A stretch of 46,227 nt of DNA, from assembly GCA_016125475.1 (NCBI GenBank), contig WGLR01000035.1, forward strand, positions 1-46,227, in the 5' to 3' direction. Of this stretch, positions 32,305 through 41,378 are shown piece by piece. The position numbers and the translations under genes were made by a program. The DNA is from Betaproteobacteria bacterium. Lineage in GTDB: Bacteria; Pseudomonadota; Gammaproteobacteria; Burkholderiales; Ga0077523. How positions within the stretch are numbered: the stretch's first letter is position 1; every line of letters starts with the position of its first letter. The notes below the pieces were generated by a model. That model was not told the DNA's origin and ran no database searches. It saw only the letters and a program-made list of their open reading frames with translations.

Positions 32305-33810
32305 ATGACGCGCCAAGGACACGACAATGGCCCGGGCCGCCGTAACGGCGTGAGGACCGTGATCCGAGGCGCGATGATCGTCATGCTGGCATATGCCGGC
32401 GCCGCCGCCGTCGACACGGCGGCGGCGCCGTCTGCCGGTGATGATCATCAGAGTGCCTCTGCTGCAATGAGCGCCCTGCAGACAGCCATCGGCGACATAG
32501 ACCGGGCCGAACGGCTCGGCACCGAAGGCCCCGACACGTATCGGGATGCGGCGCAGAGCGCGATCAACGATCTCGTCGGACCCAACGACGACCGATATCG
32601 GAACGTCGGGGGCAAGACCGCAACCGACGCAGGCGCTCTCCCGCGCCTCAATGCACTTTCCGACCGGAGCGGCAAGTCGCCCTGGGCGGCACCGATCTCC
32701 GCCGCGAGGGTCAACGTGATCGCCGCGGTCACCCAGCTCACTGAAGCGCTGCACAGTTCCGACCTCGATCACTTTCAGCTGCACGCCAGCGATGCGCTCG
32801 AACTGCTCGAGATGGCCGTCGGGCGAAGTACCGAGATCGGGCCGCTCGGCGGTTTGTCCGGTGCGCTGGCCACGACAGGACTGGGGGTGCCGGTTCACGG
32901 ACGGGTCACGAACGGTTGCAGTCTGCCGAAAGTGGCGCCCGCGAGCGGCGTGGTGGACGGATACCTGATGTATGTCGCACTGCCGGCGAACGGCAAGTCC
33001 GCAACGCTGCCGCAGGCGCTCGGCACGACATTCGTTTCCCGCAACGGAGACATCCTCGTGCTGCACACGGCGGCGCGCAAGCTCGAGTCGAAGCTGTGCG
33101 GCAGGCAGCCCGACCCCAGGAGCAAAGCCCGACAAATGGCCGCGGTCCACGCGGGTGCTGCGGATCCGGTCCATGCCGGGTCTGATCCCCAGCACGGTGC
33201 CTCGGCCGATCCCCCTTCGTCCGGGACGAAGGAAGCGGCGTCCGATCCCGCTTCGAACGACCCGCCGGGCAAGCAGTCGTCATCGTCAGATCCGTCTGCA
33301 TCGTCCGGCAAGCAGGCATCTTCCGGAGGCTCCTCTTCCGGGAGCAAGGACTCGTCTTCGTCGTCCGTCTCCGACAGCGCGGATGCGGGGAACGCGTCAT
33401 CGAAGGATTCCGGATCGACCCCGCCTGCGCTTTACACGGAGAAGCAGGCGAGCGCGGGCCGGCAGATCTTCCGGTCCAAGTGCGTCGCGTGCCACGGCAA
33501 GAACCTCCAGGGCAAGTCGGCACCGTCGGTGGCGGGAGACGACTTTCTGTCCGCCGCGCAGCGAAACGGCTGGTCGGTGGACGACCTTCGCTCGATCGTC
33601 GCCTACAACATGCCCTTCAACGAACCCGGATCGCTCTCGAAGAAGCAGGCAGCCGACGTGATCGCGTACCTCCTCGCGTCCAACTGCTACCCCGCCGGCG
33701 ACAAGCCGTTCCCCGAGAAGGAAACCAAGGTCCTCGGGAAGACGAAGCTCACCAACGCGAAGGCCAACAAGCCTTCCGACGCGAAACTCGGGACCTGCAA
33801 CGTGAACTAG
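32305..33810 (+). CDS. c-type cytochrome with unknown N-terminal domain and Ser-rich linker
   Basis: The 501-residue protein has three parts. After a long basic leader and hydrophobic signal (GAMIVMLAYAGAAAV), residues 45-270 form a helical domain I do not recognise (SALQTAIGDIDRAERL, AAVTQLTEALHSSDLDHFQL, HASDALELLEMAVG), which ends with a strand-rich stretch. Residues about 275-375 are a low-complexity Ser, Asp and Lys linker. Residues 380-465 are a single-haem cytochrome c: CVACHGKNLQGKSAPSVAGD, with likely Met ligand in NMPFNEPGSLS. It begins three bases after the propeller gene stop, so it is the probable electron acceptor of that enzyme. The linker suggests a tethered haem domain that swings between partners. 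Confidence 0.88.
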   Translation: MTRQGHDNGPGRRNGVRTVIRGAMIVMLAYAGAAAVDTAAAPSAGDDHQSASAAMSALQTAIGDIDRAERLGTEGPDTYRDAAQSAINDLVGPNDDRYRNVGGKTATDAGALPRLNALSDRSGKSPWAAPISAARVNVIAAVTQLTEALHSSDLDHFQLHASDALELLEMAVGRSTEIGPLGGLSGALATTGLGVPVHGRVTNGCSLPKVAPASGVVDGYLMYVALPANGKSATLPQALGTTFVSRNGDILVLHTAARKLESKLCGRQPDPRSKARQMAAVHAGAADPVHAGSDPQHGASADPPSSGTKEAASDPASNDPPGKQSSSSDPSASSGKQASSGGSSSGSKDSSSSSVSDSADAGNASSKDSGSTPPALYTEKQASAGRQIFRSKCVACHGKNLQGKSAPSVAGDDFLSAAQRNGWSVDDLRSIVAYNMPFNEPGSLSKKQAADVIAYLLASNCYPAGDKPFPEKETKVLGKTKLTNAKANKPSDAKLGTCNVN

Positions 33811-33829
33811 GCGCTCCCCCGGGAGCATG

Positions 33830-33864
33830 AACGGCCCGCGACCGTCCTCCGGTCGCGGGCCGTT
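33830..33864 (+). terminator. Intrinsic terminator after cytochrome c gene
   Basis: AACGGCCCGCGACCG (33830-33844) pairs perfectly with CGGTCGCGGGCCGTT (33850-33864), a 15-bp stem with a 5-base loop, followed by TCGTCTT. The A/T ends of the stem and partial T-tract make it a strong terminator of the propeller-cytochrome operon. Confidence 0.85.
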
Positions 33865-34055
33865 TCGTCTTGCGGAGCGTCCCGGTTCCCGACGCGACCA
33901 GTCGGCAACGGCGGTGGTCCCCGCGGTGGACCTGACCAGGAAGGGGGGCGCGTCGGCGGTTCCACGAAACCTCTTGCCCGAAATCAAACGGCGCGCCCCT
34001 GCCGTCTGTCACGCTTACGACGTCAATCCAGTGTCGGGTCGGAGGGGGGCGGGGA

Positions 34056-35273
34056 ATGGCCAACGGGAGTTTTCGCGTGCCGGCGATGACGCACCTGGTG
34101 CTCGCCGGTGTGCTCGCAGGGTGGTCCGCGCCGGGCTCTTCGGCGCCAATCTACCAGAGCGCCGCGGACGTTCCGGAGGTTTTACGGCACGACTTCATCT
34201 TCGCTGCCACGTCGCTCGTCCTGGCGCTGCCCACCGTGCCGAGCGGGCGAGGCTCTGCCATTGCATCGACCACCGTCGAGAAGGCGGCGTCGAACTATGA
34301 AGCCACGGCGGCGTACATTCTCGGCGGCGCCGACGCGGGGGAGGTCGCGGGACGTTCCATCAACCCGGAACCACAGCGCCTCGCCGTGCCGCGACTGAGT
34401 GGAGACGGCCGGTCGTTCGTGTTGCCGGGACAAGGCGCTGTGGGCGTGGACGAGACCGTTCCACGCACCGTGCGCGTGACGGACCCGGACGGTACCTCGC
34501 ACCGCGCACAGGCGGTCGCCACGCTTTCCGGTGCCACGGGTGCCAGCGGCGCCGCAACGGACGCAACGCACGCACTGCTGGCCGGGGGGATCGGCACGTG
34601 GACGACGATACGCGACGCGGACGACACCGAAGCAGGAAACCAGAGCGGTCTGATTCAGACCCAGCTGCAATACGTCGCGCGAACGGAGAATGGTCCCGCG
34701 CTGGACGTCGTGAGCGCCAGTGCCGTCGAGAACGTGTTCACCCGACTGCCGCGAGGCCCGCTGTCCGTCAGCCCGGAGATCTCTCTCCACCTCACGACGA
34801 CGATGGGATTGCCGGAACTGCCCAAGCCCGGGCGGGAGTCGAGGGTGATCTTCCAGTTCGCGGGCTTCGTGAGCTTCCTGGCGGACCCCGTCTGGTCCTG
34901 GATCATCGAGTACCAGCCGGACGGGACGGTGCTCCAGCGTTTCACTGCCTCCGATCTCCTGCGCCGCGCCGACGATGCTTCCAGGCCGCTCGACGTTTCC
35001 GCGACCGAGGAAACCCTGAAGCAACTGCTTCATCTCGGTGAGGACGGACGGCCCGGTACGGCCGGAGCGCTCGAAGTGAACGACACGTCGATCTTCGACG
35101 CGCAGATCATTGCGCCACGGCGGTTCGACTACACGCAGCGTACGGCGCTCTACGTGAGTCTCTTCGTGCCCGAACCCGGAACAGTGCCGCTGCTCATGGT
35201 GCTGCCGGGTGCATGGGTGCTCGCCAGGAGACTGGCGAACGGGCGCCGCCGTCGGAGACCGGCGACGGCGTGA
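34056..35273 (+). CDS. PEP-CTERM protein, function unknown
   Basis: The 405-residue protein has a signal peptide (MTHLVLAGVLAGWSAPGSSA, starting at residue 11 of this frame). The body has many Ala, Thr and Gly residues and a mid-region of beta-strand character (TALYVSLFV, RVIFQFAGFVSFLADPVWSW), without a family I know. The C-terminal FVPEPGTVPLLMVLPGAWVL plus ARRLANGRRRRR is a PEP-CTERM signal with an unusually Pro- and Met-containing helix. The ATG at 34056 lies in a G-rich stretch (GGAGGGGGGCGGGGA) that can act as a ribosome binding site. A small secreted protein gene follows. Confidence 0.75.
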   Translation: MANGSFRVPAMTHLVLAGVLAGWSAPGSSAPIYQSAADVPEVLRHDFIFAATSLVLALPTVPSGRGSAIASTTVEKAASNYEATAAYILGGADAGEVAGRSINPEPQRLAVPRLSGDGRSFVLPGQGAVGVDETVPRTVRVTDPDGTSHRAQAVATLSGATGASGAATDATHALLAGGIGTWTTIRDADDTEAGNQSGLIQTQLQYVARTENGPALDVVSASAVENVFTRLPRGPLSVSPEISLHLTTTMGLPELPKPGRESRVIFQFAGFVSFLADPVWSWIIEYQPDGTVLQRFTASDLLRRADDASRPLDVSATEETLKQLLHLGEDGRPGTAGALEVNDTSIFDAQIIAPRRFDYTQRTALYVSLFVPEPGTVPLLMVLPGAWVLARRLANGRRRRRPATA

Positions 35274-35411
35274 TCTGACTGTCGTTCGATGCGCGCTTTA
35301 CACGGTGTGGCGCCACCGGCGGTCGCTGCCAGGCGCGGCCCGTTTGCAGTGATCCTCGACCCGGGGAAGAAAGGAACCGGGTGTCCGTCCGGCAGGCAGG
35401 GGGAGGTATTC

Positions 35412-35771
35412 GTGGCTGCGCGCGATCCATTCCTCCTGGCCGTATGTCTCGCGATATCGTTCGCGCCGACGGGGACGTCTTTCGCTTCGCGCATTGACGT
35501 TGATACGAATCTGAGTGTCCTCTCGATGGGCAGTCGTACCATGCAGCTCATGGTCGACAACCACGCGGTCGGATCGCTCGGGCGGGAAGGGTGTGTGTCG
35601 CTCGATACGTCGAAGGGCGCGGAGGTCCTCCGGGTGGTGCTGCCGCAGTCCCGCGGCCTGCCGCCGACGATCGATCGCGTGCGGTTCGCGCCCCTGCAGG
35701 CGGATCGCCATTTCATCTGGACGGCGAGGATGAGATCGCGATTCGACGCGACCATGGCCGCCTTGCAGTGA
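35412..35771 (+). CDS. Small secreted protein, unknown
   Basis: The 119-residue protein starts at a GTG with GGGGGAGG 5 bases upstream, the strongest site in the frame, and immediately shows a signal peptide (DPFLLAVCLAISFAPTGTSF, cleavage near FAS). The mature part has TNLSVLSMGSRTMQLMVDNH, GREGCVSLDTSKGAEVLRVV and APLQADRHFIWTARMRSRFD; it has one Cys and looks like a compact beta-rich domain. No family recognised. It follows the PEP-CTERM gene by 138 bases and could be cotranscribed. Confidence 0.55.
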   Translation: MAARDPFLLAVCLAISFAPTGTSFASRIDVDTNLSVLSMGSRTMQLMVDNHAVGSLGREGCVSLDTSKGAEVLRVVLPQSRGLPPTIDRVRFAPLQADRHFIWTARMRSRFDATMAALQ

Positions 35772-35819
35772 GTGCCCGGCGCGCGCGATGCCACGAGCCC
35801 GTGGGTGCCGGCGGCGGCG

Positions 35820-37046
35820 TCACGCGACGATGCCGCGCTGTCGCAGCGCGGCGATCTGTTCGTCGCTGAGGCCGAGTTCGCGGAGCGTCGCATCGGTGTC
35901 GTCACCGAGACCCGGGGCCGACGTGCGTATGCGCCCGGGCGTTCCGGAAAGTCTGGGCACGACGCCCGGTACCTCGATGTCGTGGCCGTCGCGCGTGTGC
36001 TGCGTGAGGATCATGTCGCGCGCGCGATAGTGAGGGTCCTCGACGATGTCCTTTGCCGTGTAGACACGGCCCGCGGGAACGCGCGCCTGGCCGAGCGCGT
36101 CGAGGACGTCCCCGACAGTGCGACCCTGCGTCCATGATTCGATCGTCGCGTCGAGTTCCGCCACGCGCGCGACGCGTCCGGCGTTCGTCGCGAGGTCCGG
36201 CGCATCCGCGAGGTCCGGTCGCCCGATCGTGCCCATGAGTCGCCTGAAGATGCTGTCGCCGTTGCCCGCGATCAGCACGTAGCCGTCGCGACACCGATAG
36301 GCGTTCGACGGCGCGATGCCGGGCAGGGCGGACCCGGCCGCCTCGCGAACGACGCCGAAGGCGCTGTACTCCGGGATCAGGCTTTCCATCACGTTGAACA
36401 CGGATTCGTGCAGGGCGACATCGATCACCTGGCCGGGGCCGCCGTGCACCTTGCGGTGGTAGAGCGCCATCAGCACGCCGATCGTGCCGTGCAGGGCTGC
36501 GAGCGTGTCGCCGATCGACACGCCGACGCGAACGGGGACGCGGCCAGGCTCTCCCGTCAGGTAGCGCAGACCGCCCATCGCTTCCCCGATCGCACCGAAT
36601 CCCGGCAGATCGCGGTACGGGCCCGTCTGGCCGTACCCGGAGATGCGCAGCATCACGAGCCCGGGATTGATCGCGCTGAGTTCCTCCCAGCCCAGTCCCC
36701 AGCCCTCGAGCGTGCCCGGGCGAAAGTTCTCGACGAGCACGTCGGCCTCGCGCACGAGCGCACGCACGATGTCCTGGCCTTCGGGCTGACGAAGATCGAG
36801 CGCGACCGACCGCTTGTTGCGGGACTGCACCTGCCACCAGACCGATGTCCCGTCGAGGATGAGTCGCCAGTTGCGCAGCGGGTCTCCCGTGCCCGGAGGT
36901 TCGATCTTGATCACGTCCGCACCGAACTCGCCCAGGATCTTGGTCGAGAACGGGCCCGCGATGAGCTGACCGAGTTCGACGACCTTCAGGCCGGCCAGGG
37001 CGGAGGGGGGCAGGGAGGGTCCGGTGGGCTTGTCGGGTACCGTCAT
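35820..37046 (-). CDS. CaiB/BaiF family CoA-transferase
   Basis: The 408-residue protein is a class III CoA-transferase, which moves CoA between carboxylic acids via an active-site Asp. Motifs seen are LAGLKVVELGQLIAGPFSTK, GEFGADVIKIEPPGTGDPLR, NKRSVALDLRQPEGQDIVRA, ADVLVENFRPGTLEGWGLGW, and VRVGVSIGDTLAALHGTIGV, where the Asp in GVSIGDTLA is the likely nucleophile (compare Frc). The acid substrate cannot be named. The start at 37046 (MTVPDKPTG) is chosen over 37112 for length and because the extra N-terminus has no homology; the ribosome binding site is weak. Divergent from the NO reductase operon. Confidence 0.93.
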   Translation of the reverse strand: MTVPDKPTGPSLPPSALAGLKVVELGQLIAGPFSTKILGEFGADVIKIEPPGTGDPLRNWRLILDGTSVWWQVQSRNKRSVALDLRQPEGQDIVRALVREADVLVENFRPGTLEGWGLGWEELSAINPGLVMLRISGYGQTGPYRDLPGFGAIGEAMGGLRYLTGEPGRVPVRVGVSIGDTLAALHGTIGVLMALYHRKVHGGPGQVIDVALHESVFNVMESLIPEYSAFGVVREAAGSALPGIAPSNAYRCRDGYVLIAGNGDSIFRRLMGTIGRPDLADAPDLATNAGRVARVAELDATIESWTQGRTVGDVLDALGQARVPAGRVYTAKDIVEDPHYRARDMILTQHTRDGHDIEVPGVVPRLSGTPGRIRTSAPGLGDDTDATLRELGLSDEQIAALRQRGIVA

Positions 37047-37255
37047 CGCGTGCGAGTCCAGGGTGGATCGACGGGATTCTAGCCCGCATCCCTCGCCACT
37101 CGTTCCCGTCACGCGCGCGCAACCGGTCGATCATCGGCGCGTGGTGCCGAGAGACTGTGCTTGCTCGATCGGGCCGCGTCCCGCGCTTCCGTGAGCAATG
37201 CAGGCTGCCGATGGCACGCCCCACGGACAGGGCATGCTTCCCCGTCCGTCGGAAT

Positions 37256-37269
37256 TTGATGTGGATCAA
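37256..37269. promoter_or_regulatory. FNR/DNR-type box upstream of NO reductase
   Basis: TTGAT-GTGG-ATCAA is a perfect match to the TTGAT-N4-ATCAA site used by FNR, ANR and DNR/NNR regulators, which activate denitrification and NO-reductase genes under low oxygen or NO. It lies 93 bases before the norB start. With the usual -41.5 spacing, the start of transcription would fall near 37304, and GATATAC at about 37293 is in the right place for a -10. Confidence 0.8.
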
Positions 37270-37309
37270 TGCATGCAGCAAAAGCTGCAAAAGATATACA
37301 GCTTTGTAA

Positions 37310-37332
37310 AAGATGTACGTAATATGCTGCTA
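37310..37332. promoter_or_regulatory. Putative NsrR operator
   Basis: The left half AAGATGTA (37310-37317) matches the NsrR half-site AAGATGYA fully. The right half (37325-37332, TGCTGCTA) matches the mirror TRCATCTT at five of eight positions, with the expected 23-base overall length. It sits just downstream of the predicted start of transcription, a good place for repression. NsrR is encoded in this operon. A second AAGATATAC lies at 37291-37299. Confidence 0.55.
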
Positions 37333-37362
37333 TTGATTCACTGGACGAGGACCGGAGGTAAC

Positions 37363-39636
37363 GTGAAACCGACACGAACGCTTTGGCGATGGCTGGGAGT
37401 GGTATTCCTGCTGTCTTTCGCCGCCCTGGGCTGGCTGGGAAGGGAGATCTACCTGTCCGCACCGCCCATTCCGCGAGCCGTGCAAACCCTCGACGGCACG
37501 ACACTCTTCACGGCCGACGACATCCGCGAGGGGCAGAGGGTATGGCTCAGCGTGGGCGGGCAGCAGCTCGGAACGGTGTGGGGTCACGGCAGCTACGTGG
37601 CGCCGGACTGGTCGGCGGACTGGCTGCATCGCGAGGCGGTTGCGCTTCGGGACGCGCGTGCCGGGAGCCGGTACGGGCAGGCGTTCGATGCGCTTCCGGC
37701 GGACGAGCGTGCCTCGGTCGAGGCGTCCGTGCGCGAGACGATGCGGCGGAACACGTACGATGCTCGTACCGGCGTCGTCACGGTGGCAGCCGATCGTGCC
37801 GCGGCCATCCGCGAGGTCGCCGCGCACTACGAAGCGCTGTTCGGCGACGATCCGGCGCTCGCTCCGCTGCGGGAGGCCTACGCGATGGGCGACGATCTCC
37901 TGACGTCCGACCTGCCGCGCCGGCAACTCGCGGGGTTCTTCTTCTGGTCCGCCTGGTCGGCAGCGACCGACCGGCCCGGCGAGCACGGCAAGTCCTACAC
38001 GAGCAACTGGCCCCACGAGCCGCTCGTCGGCAACGAGATGACGACGAGTTCCGCGATGTGGACGGTCGTCAGCGTGATCCTGCTGCTGGCGGGCGTGGCC
38101 GGGATGGTGTGGTACCACACCGCGCACGCGGAGCCGGACGACCCGAAGGCGCCCGAGGCGGATCCGGTCCTGAAGGCTCGCGCGACGCCTTCCATGCTCG
38201 CCACGCGCAAGTATTTCTTCGTCGTGATCGGACTCATCCTCACGCAGATCGGGATGGGCGCCATCACTGCGCACTACGCGGTCGAGGGGCATTCCTTCTT
38301 CGGATTCCCGCTTGCGGAAATCCTCCCCTACGTCGTGAGCCGGACCGTGCACACGCAGTTCGGCGTGTTCTGGATCGCGACGGCCTGGCTCGCGACCGGC
38401 CTCTATATCGCGCCGATGCTGTCCGGGCACGAGCCGAAGCTCCAGAAGCTGGGGGTCGACCTCCTGTTCTGGGCGCTGATCGCGATCGTCGTCGGCTCGA
38501 CGGCAACCGGCTGGCTCGGCACGCTCGAGAAGCGCGGCGTCGACTTCGCGTTCTGGATCGGCAACCAGGGTCTCGAGTTCACGGCCATGGGTCGCATCTG
38601 GCAGCTGCTGCTCTTCGTGGGACTCCTCTTCTGGCTCTTCCTGCTCGGACGCGCGCTGTGGCCCGCCCTGCGGCGGCCTTCGGAAACGCGCGGCCTCATC
38701 GCGATGGTGTTCCTGTCGGCGACCTGCATCGGCGGCTTCTACGCGAGCTCCCTCATGTGGGGGCAGTACACGCACTACTCGATGATCGAGTACTGGCGCT
38801 GGTGGCTGGTGCACCTGTGGGTCGAAGGGTTCTTCGAGGTGTTCGCGACGGCCGTTGTGGCGCTCATCTTCACGCGGCTCGGGCTGATCCATGCGTCGAG
38901 CGCGAACCGGGCCATCGTGCTCGAGACGATCGTCTTCCTGCTCGGCGGCATCCCTGGCACCCTGCATCACCTCTACTGGACGGGTACGCCGACGTCGGTG
39001 ATCGCGGTCGGCGCCGTGTTCTCGGCGCTCGAGGTGGTGCCGCTCGCGCTCATCGGCTTCGAAGGCTGGAAGAACTACCGTAGGACGAAGGCGGCACCCT
39101 GGGTGAGCGCGTACCGGTGGCCGATCCTCTGCTTCGTCGCGGTCGGGTTCTGGAACACCGTCGGGGCGGGTCTGCTCGGCTTCACGATCAATCCGCCGGC
39201 GGCCCTGTACTACGTGCAGGGCCTCAACCTGACGCCCGCCCACGGTCACGCCGCGCTGTTCGGCGTGTACGGCATGCTCGGCATCGGGCTGATGCTCTTC
39301 TGCCTGCGCGGGCTGTACGCTCGGGAACGTCACGTCGATCGCCTGCTGGCGCCCGCGTTCTGGGGCCTCAACATCGGTCTCGCGATGATGGTGTTCATGT
39401 CGCTCGTGCCGGCCGGTGTCTACCAGGCCTGGGCGAGCATCTCGCGAGGGCTCTGGTTCGCGCGCTCGGCCGACGTCATCCACGGCCGTGTCATGGAGAC
39501 GCTGGTCTGGCTGCGGGTGCCCGGTGATATCGTGTTCGCGCTCGGAGCGCTGCTGCTCGCACTGTATGCGATCCGGCTCCTGCACGGGAAACGCCGGTCC
39601 GCGACCGACGTGCGGCCGGCCCTGCAACCGGGCTGA
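37363..39636 (+). CDS. norB: Quinol-dependent nitric oxide reductase (qNOR)
   Basis: qNOR reduces NO to N2O at the inner membrane with electrons from quinol. The 757-residue protein has the N-terminal extension of the single-subunit type (about 30-240: LFTADDIREGQRVWLSVGGQ, GTVWGHGSYVAPDWSADWLH) and about 12-14 membrane helices. Conserved His are seen in VSRTVHTQFGVFWIATAW, LHHLYWTGTP (FeB site) and LTPAHGHAALFGVYG; the Glu pair near the FeB is in VEGFFEVFATAVVALIF. The GTG at 37363 has GGAGGTAA just upstream; the longer frame back to 37198 would place the regulatory sites inside the gene and is rejected. It leads an operon with nsrR and nnrS. Confidence 0.94.
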   Translation: MKPTRTLWRWLGVVFLLSFAALGWLGREIYLSAPPIPRAVQTLDGTTLFTADDIREGQRVWLSVGGQQLGTVWGHGSYVAPDWSADWLHREAVALRDARAGSRYGQAFDALPADERASVEASVRETMRRNTYDARTGVVTVAADRAAAIREVAAHYEALFGDDPALAPLREAYAMGDDLLTSDLPRRQLAGFFFWSAWSAATDRPGEHGKSYTSNWPHEPLVGNEMTTSSAMWTVVSVILLLAGVAGMVWYHTAHAEPDDPKAPEADPVLKARATPSMLATRKYFFVVIGLILTQIGMGAITAHYAVEGHSFFGFPLAEILPYVVSRTVHTQFGVFWIATAWLATGLYIAPMLSGHEPKLQKLGVDLLFWALIAIVVGSTATGWLGTLEKRGVDFAFWIGNQGLEFTAMGRIWQLLLFVGLLFWLFLLGRALWPALRRPSETRGLIAMVFLSATCIGGFYASSLMWGQYTHYSMIEYWRWWLVHLWVEGFFEVFATAVVALIFTRLGLIHASSANRAIVLETIVFLLGGIPGTLHHLYWTGTPTSVIAVGAVFSALEVVPLALIGFEGWKNYRRTKAAPWVSAYRWPILCFVAVGFWNTVGAGLLGFTINPPAALYYVQGLNLTPAHGHAALFGVYGMLGIGLMLFCLRGLYARERHVDRLLAPAFWGLNIGLAMMVFMSLVPAGVYQAWASISRGLWFARSADVIHGRVMETLVWLRVPGDIVFALGALLLALYAIRLLHGKRRSATDVRPALQPG

Positions 39637-39698
39637 ACCATCGGGGCAGGGGGCCTCCGGCGCTCCCTGCCCGTGCTCGACCCGAGGAAACCGACCTC

Positions 39699-40184
39699 AT
39701 GCGCCTCAATGCCTTCACCGACTACAGCCTCAGGGTGCTGATCTATCTCGCGATCAAGGACGACGGACGCGCGACGATCGCGGAGGTGAGCCGTTCCTTC
39801 GGTGTCTCGGAACACCACCTCGTGAAGGTCGTTCACTTCCTCGGCAAGGCGGGTTTCCTGCTGAACGTGAGAGGGCGTGGAGGAGGCTTGCGGCTCGCAT
39901 TGCCGGCGTCGCGCATCAATGTCGGCGAGGTCGTGCGCGCCGCGGAGCCCGACCCGCGTCCGGCGGAGTGCTTCGACCGGGAGGCCAACACCTGCGGGAT
40001 CGCGCCCGTCTGCCGGCTCCGCCGGGTACTGGACGACGCGGTGAAGGCGTTCCACGCGGTGCTGGACCAGTACACCCTCGAGGACCTCGTGGTGAACCGC
40101 GCACGCCTCGCGAGCGTGCTCATGATCGAACCGCCCGTCACGGCGCGTGCGAACCGCCGACCGGCGAAGGGACTTGCGAAATGA
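39699..40184 (+). CDS. nsrR: Rrf2-family nitric oxide sensing repressor NsrR
   Basis: The 161-residue protein has a winged-helix N-terminus with the family opening MRLNAFTDYSLRVLIYLAIK and VSEHHLVKVVHFLGKAGFLL, and the typical RGRGGGLRLALP wing. Three cysteines at 91, 99 and 105 (ECFDREANTCGIAPVCRLRR) are spaced as in NsrR, where they hold an iron-sulphur cluster that reacts with NO. NsrR is known to repress NO-detoxifying genes until NO is present. Here it is encoded inside its likely target operon, which implies autorepression. Its stop overlaps nnrS by four bases. Confidence 0.92.
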   Translation: MRLNAFTDYSLRVLIYLAIKDDGRATIAEVSRSFGVSEHHLVKVVHFLGKAGFLLNVRGRGGGLRLALPASRINVGEVVRAAEPDPRPAECFDREANTCGIAPVCRLRRVLDDAVKAFHAVLDQYTLEDLVVNRARLASVLMIEPPVTARANRRPAKGLAK

Positions 40185-41371
40185 CGACTGCCACACATGT
40201 ACGATTCGACACCGGGCGTCGGGGCGCCGGTGCGCTCTGGAGCATCGGATTCCGACCCCTCTATCTGGCTGCCGCGTTCTTCGCGGCCGCATCCATTGCC
40301 CTCTGGGTGACGGCACTTTCCGGGAGCGCGACCGCGATGGCCCGCGTACCCGGACCCTACTGGCACGCCCACGAGATGCTCTTCGGCTTCACCCTTGCCG
40401 TCATCGTCGGCTTCCTGTTCACGGCCGTCCGGAACTGGACCGGGCTCTCGACGCCCCGGGGTGTCGTGCTCGTCATGGTCGTGGCGCTCTGGGCGTGTGC
40501 GCGGGTCGCCGTGGGCCTCTCGTGGTACGGCGTGGCCGCAACGTTCGACGTGGCCTTCGCGCTGGCCGCCGCGCTGGGCGTCGGCGTGCCACTGGTGCGC
40601 AGCCGGAACCGCCGGAACTACTTCTTCATCCTGCTGCTGCTCGCGATCGGCGGCCTGAATCTCGGCTTCTATCTCGCGGCCGCGGGTGTCGTCGCGGCGG
40701 ACCTCGCGAGGGATCTGCAGGTCGGTCTCGATCTCGTACTCTTCATTCTCGCCGTCATGGGCGGACGCGTGATCCCGATGTTCACGGCCAACGCCGTGGC
40801 GGAGGCCCGGCCGCGACGCGTCGCCTGGGTCGAGCGCGTCGCACTGGCGAGCGTGCTGATGCTCGTCGCTGCAGATGCGGTCGGCCTTGCGGGCGGTGTC
40901 CTGGTCGTCGTGTGTGCGCTCGGTGCTGCGAGTCACCTCGTACGGTGGGCGCTCTGGCAGCCGGCCCGCACGATCCCGAAGCCCATTGTCTGGATCCTGC
41001 ACGCTGCCTACTTCTGGATACCCGTGCATCTCGCGCTGCGCGCCTTCGCTGCGGTCGGCTGGGTGAGCACGAGCATCGCCAACCACGCGCTGACCGTCGG
41101 CGCGATCGGTGGCCTCACGATCGGCATGATGAGCCGCACGGCGCGCGGGCACTCGGGCCGTCCGCTGCGGGCAGGCCGCAGCGAAGTCCTGGCCTACGCG
41201 ATGGTGCTTCTCGCCGCGGTGGTCCGCGTGTTCGTGCCCCTCGTCGCGCCGGTCGCGCAGCACGCCGCGATCGTGCTGGCCGGGTCGCTCTGGGCGGCCG
41301 GTTTCGCGGTCTTCGCAATCAGGTTCGTGCCGGTGCTGGTGGGGCCGCGTGCGGACGGACGGCGGGACTGA
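40181..41371 (+). CDS. nnrS: NnrS family membrane protein
   Basis: The 396-residue protein has about 12 membrane helices and the NnrS signatures WSIGFRPLYLAAAFFAAASI, YWHAHEMLFGFTLAVIVGFL, FTAVRNWTGL, VMGGRVIPMFTANA and GGLTIGMMSRTARGHSGRPL. NnrS is a haem- and copper-containing protein that relieves nitrosative stress and is commonly under NsrR or NNR control; its exact chemistry is not settled. The ATG overlaps the nsrR stop (ATGA), so the two are cotranslated. A small Cys-containing protein follows after seven bases. Confidence 0.94.
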   Translation: MTTATHVRFDTGRRGAGALWSIGFRPLYLAAAFFAAASIALWVTALSGSATAMARVPGPYWHAHEMLFGFTLAVIVGFLFTAVRNWTGLSTPRGVVLVMVVALWACARVAVGLSWYGVAATFDVAFALAAALGVGVPLVRSRNRRNYFFILLLLAIGGLNLGFYLAAAGVVAADLARDLQVGLDLVLFILAVMGGRVIPMFTANAVAEARPRRVAWVERVALASVLMLVAADAVGLAGGVLVVVCALGAASHLVRWALWQPARTIPKPIVWILHAAYFWIPVHLALRAFAAVGWVSTSIANHALTVGAIGGLTIGMMSRTARGHSGRPLRAGRSEVLAYAMVLLAAVVRVFVPLVAPVAQHAAIVLAGSLWAAGFAVFAIRFVPVLVGPRADGRRD

Positions 41372-41378
41372 GTCGGCC

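Noticed and set aside
37330-39627. Long minus-strand frame over norB
   Set aside because: Shadow of norB; no recognisable motifs, and it would run across the promoter region.
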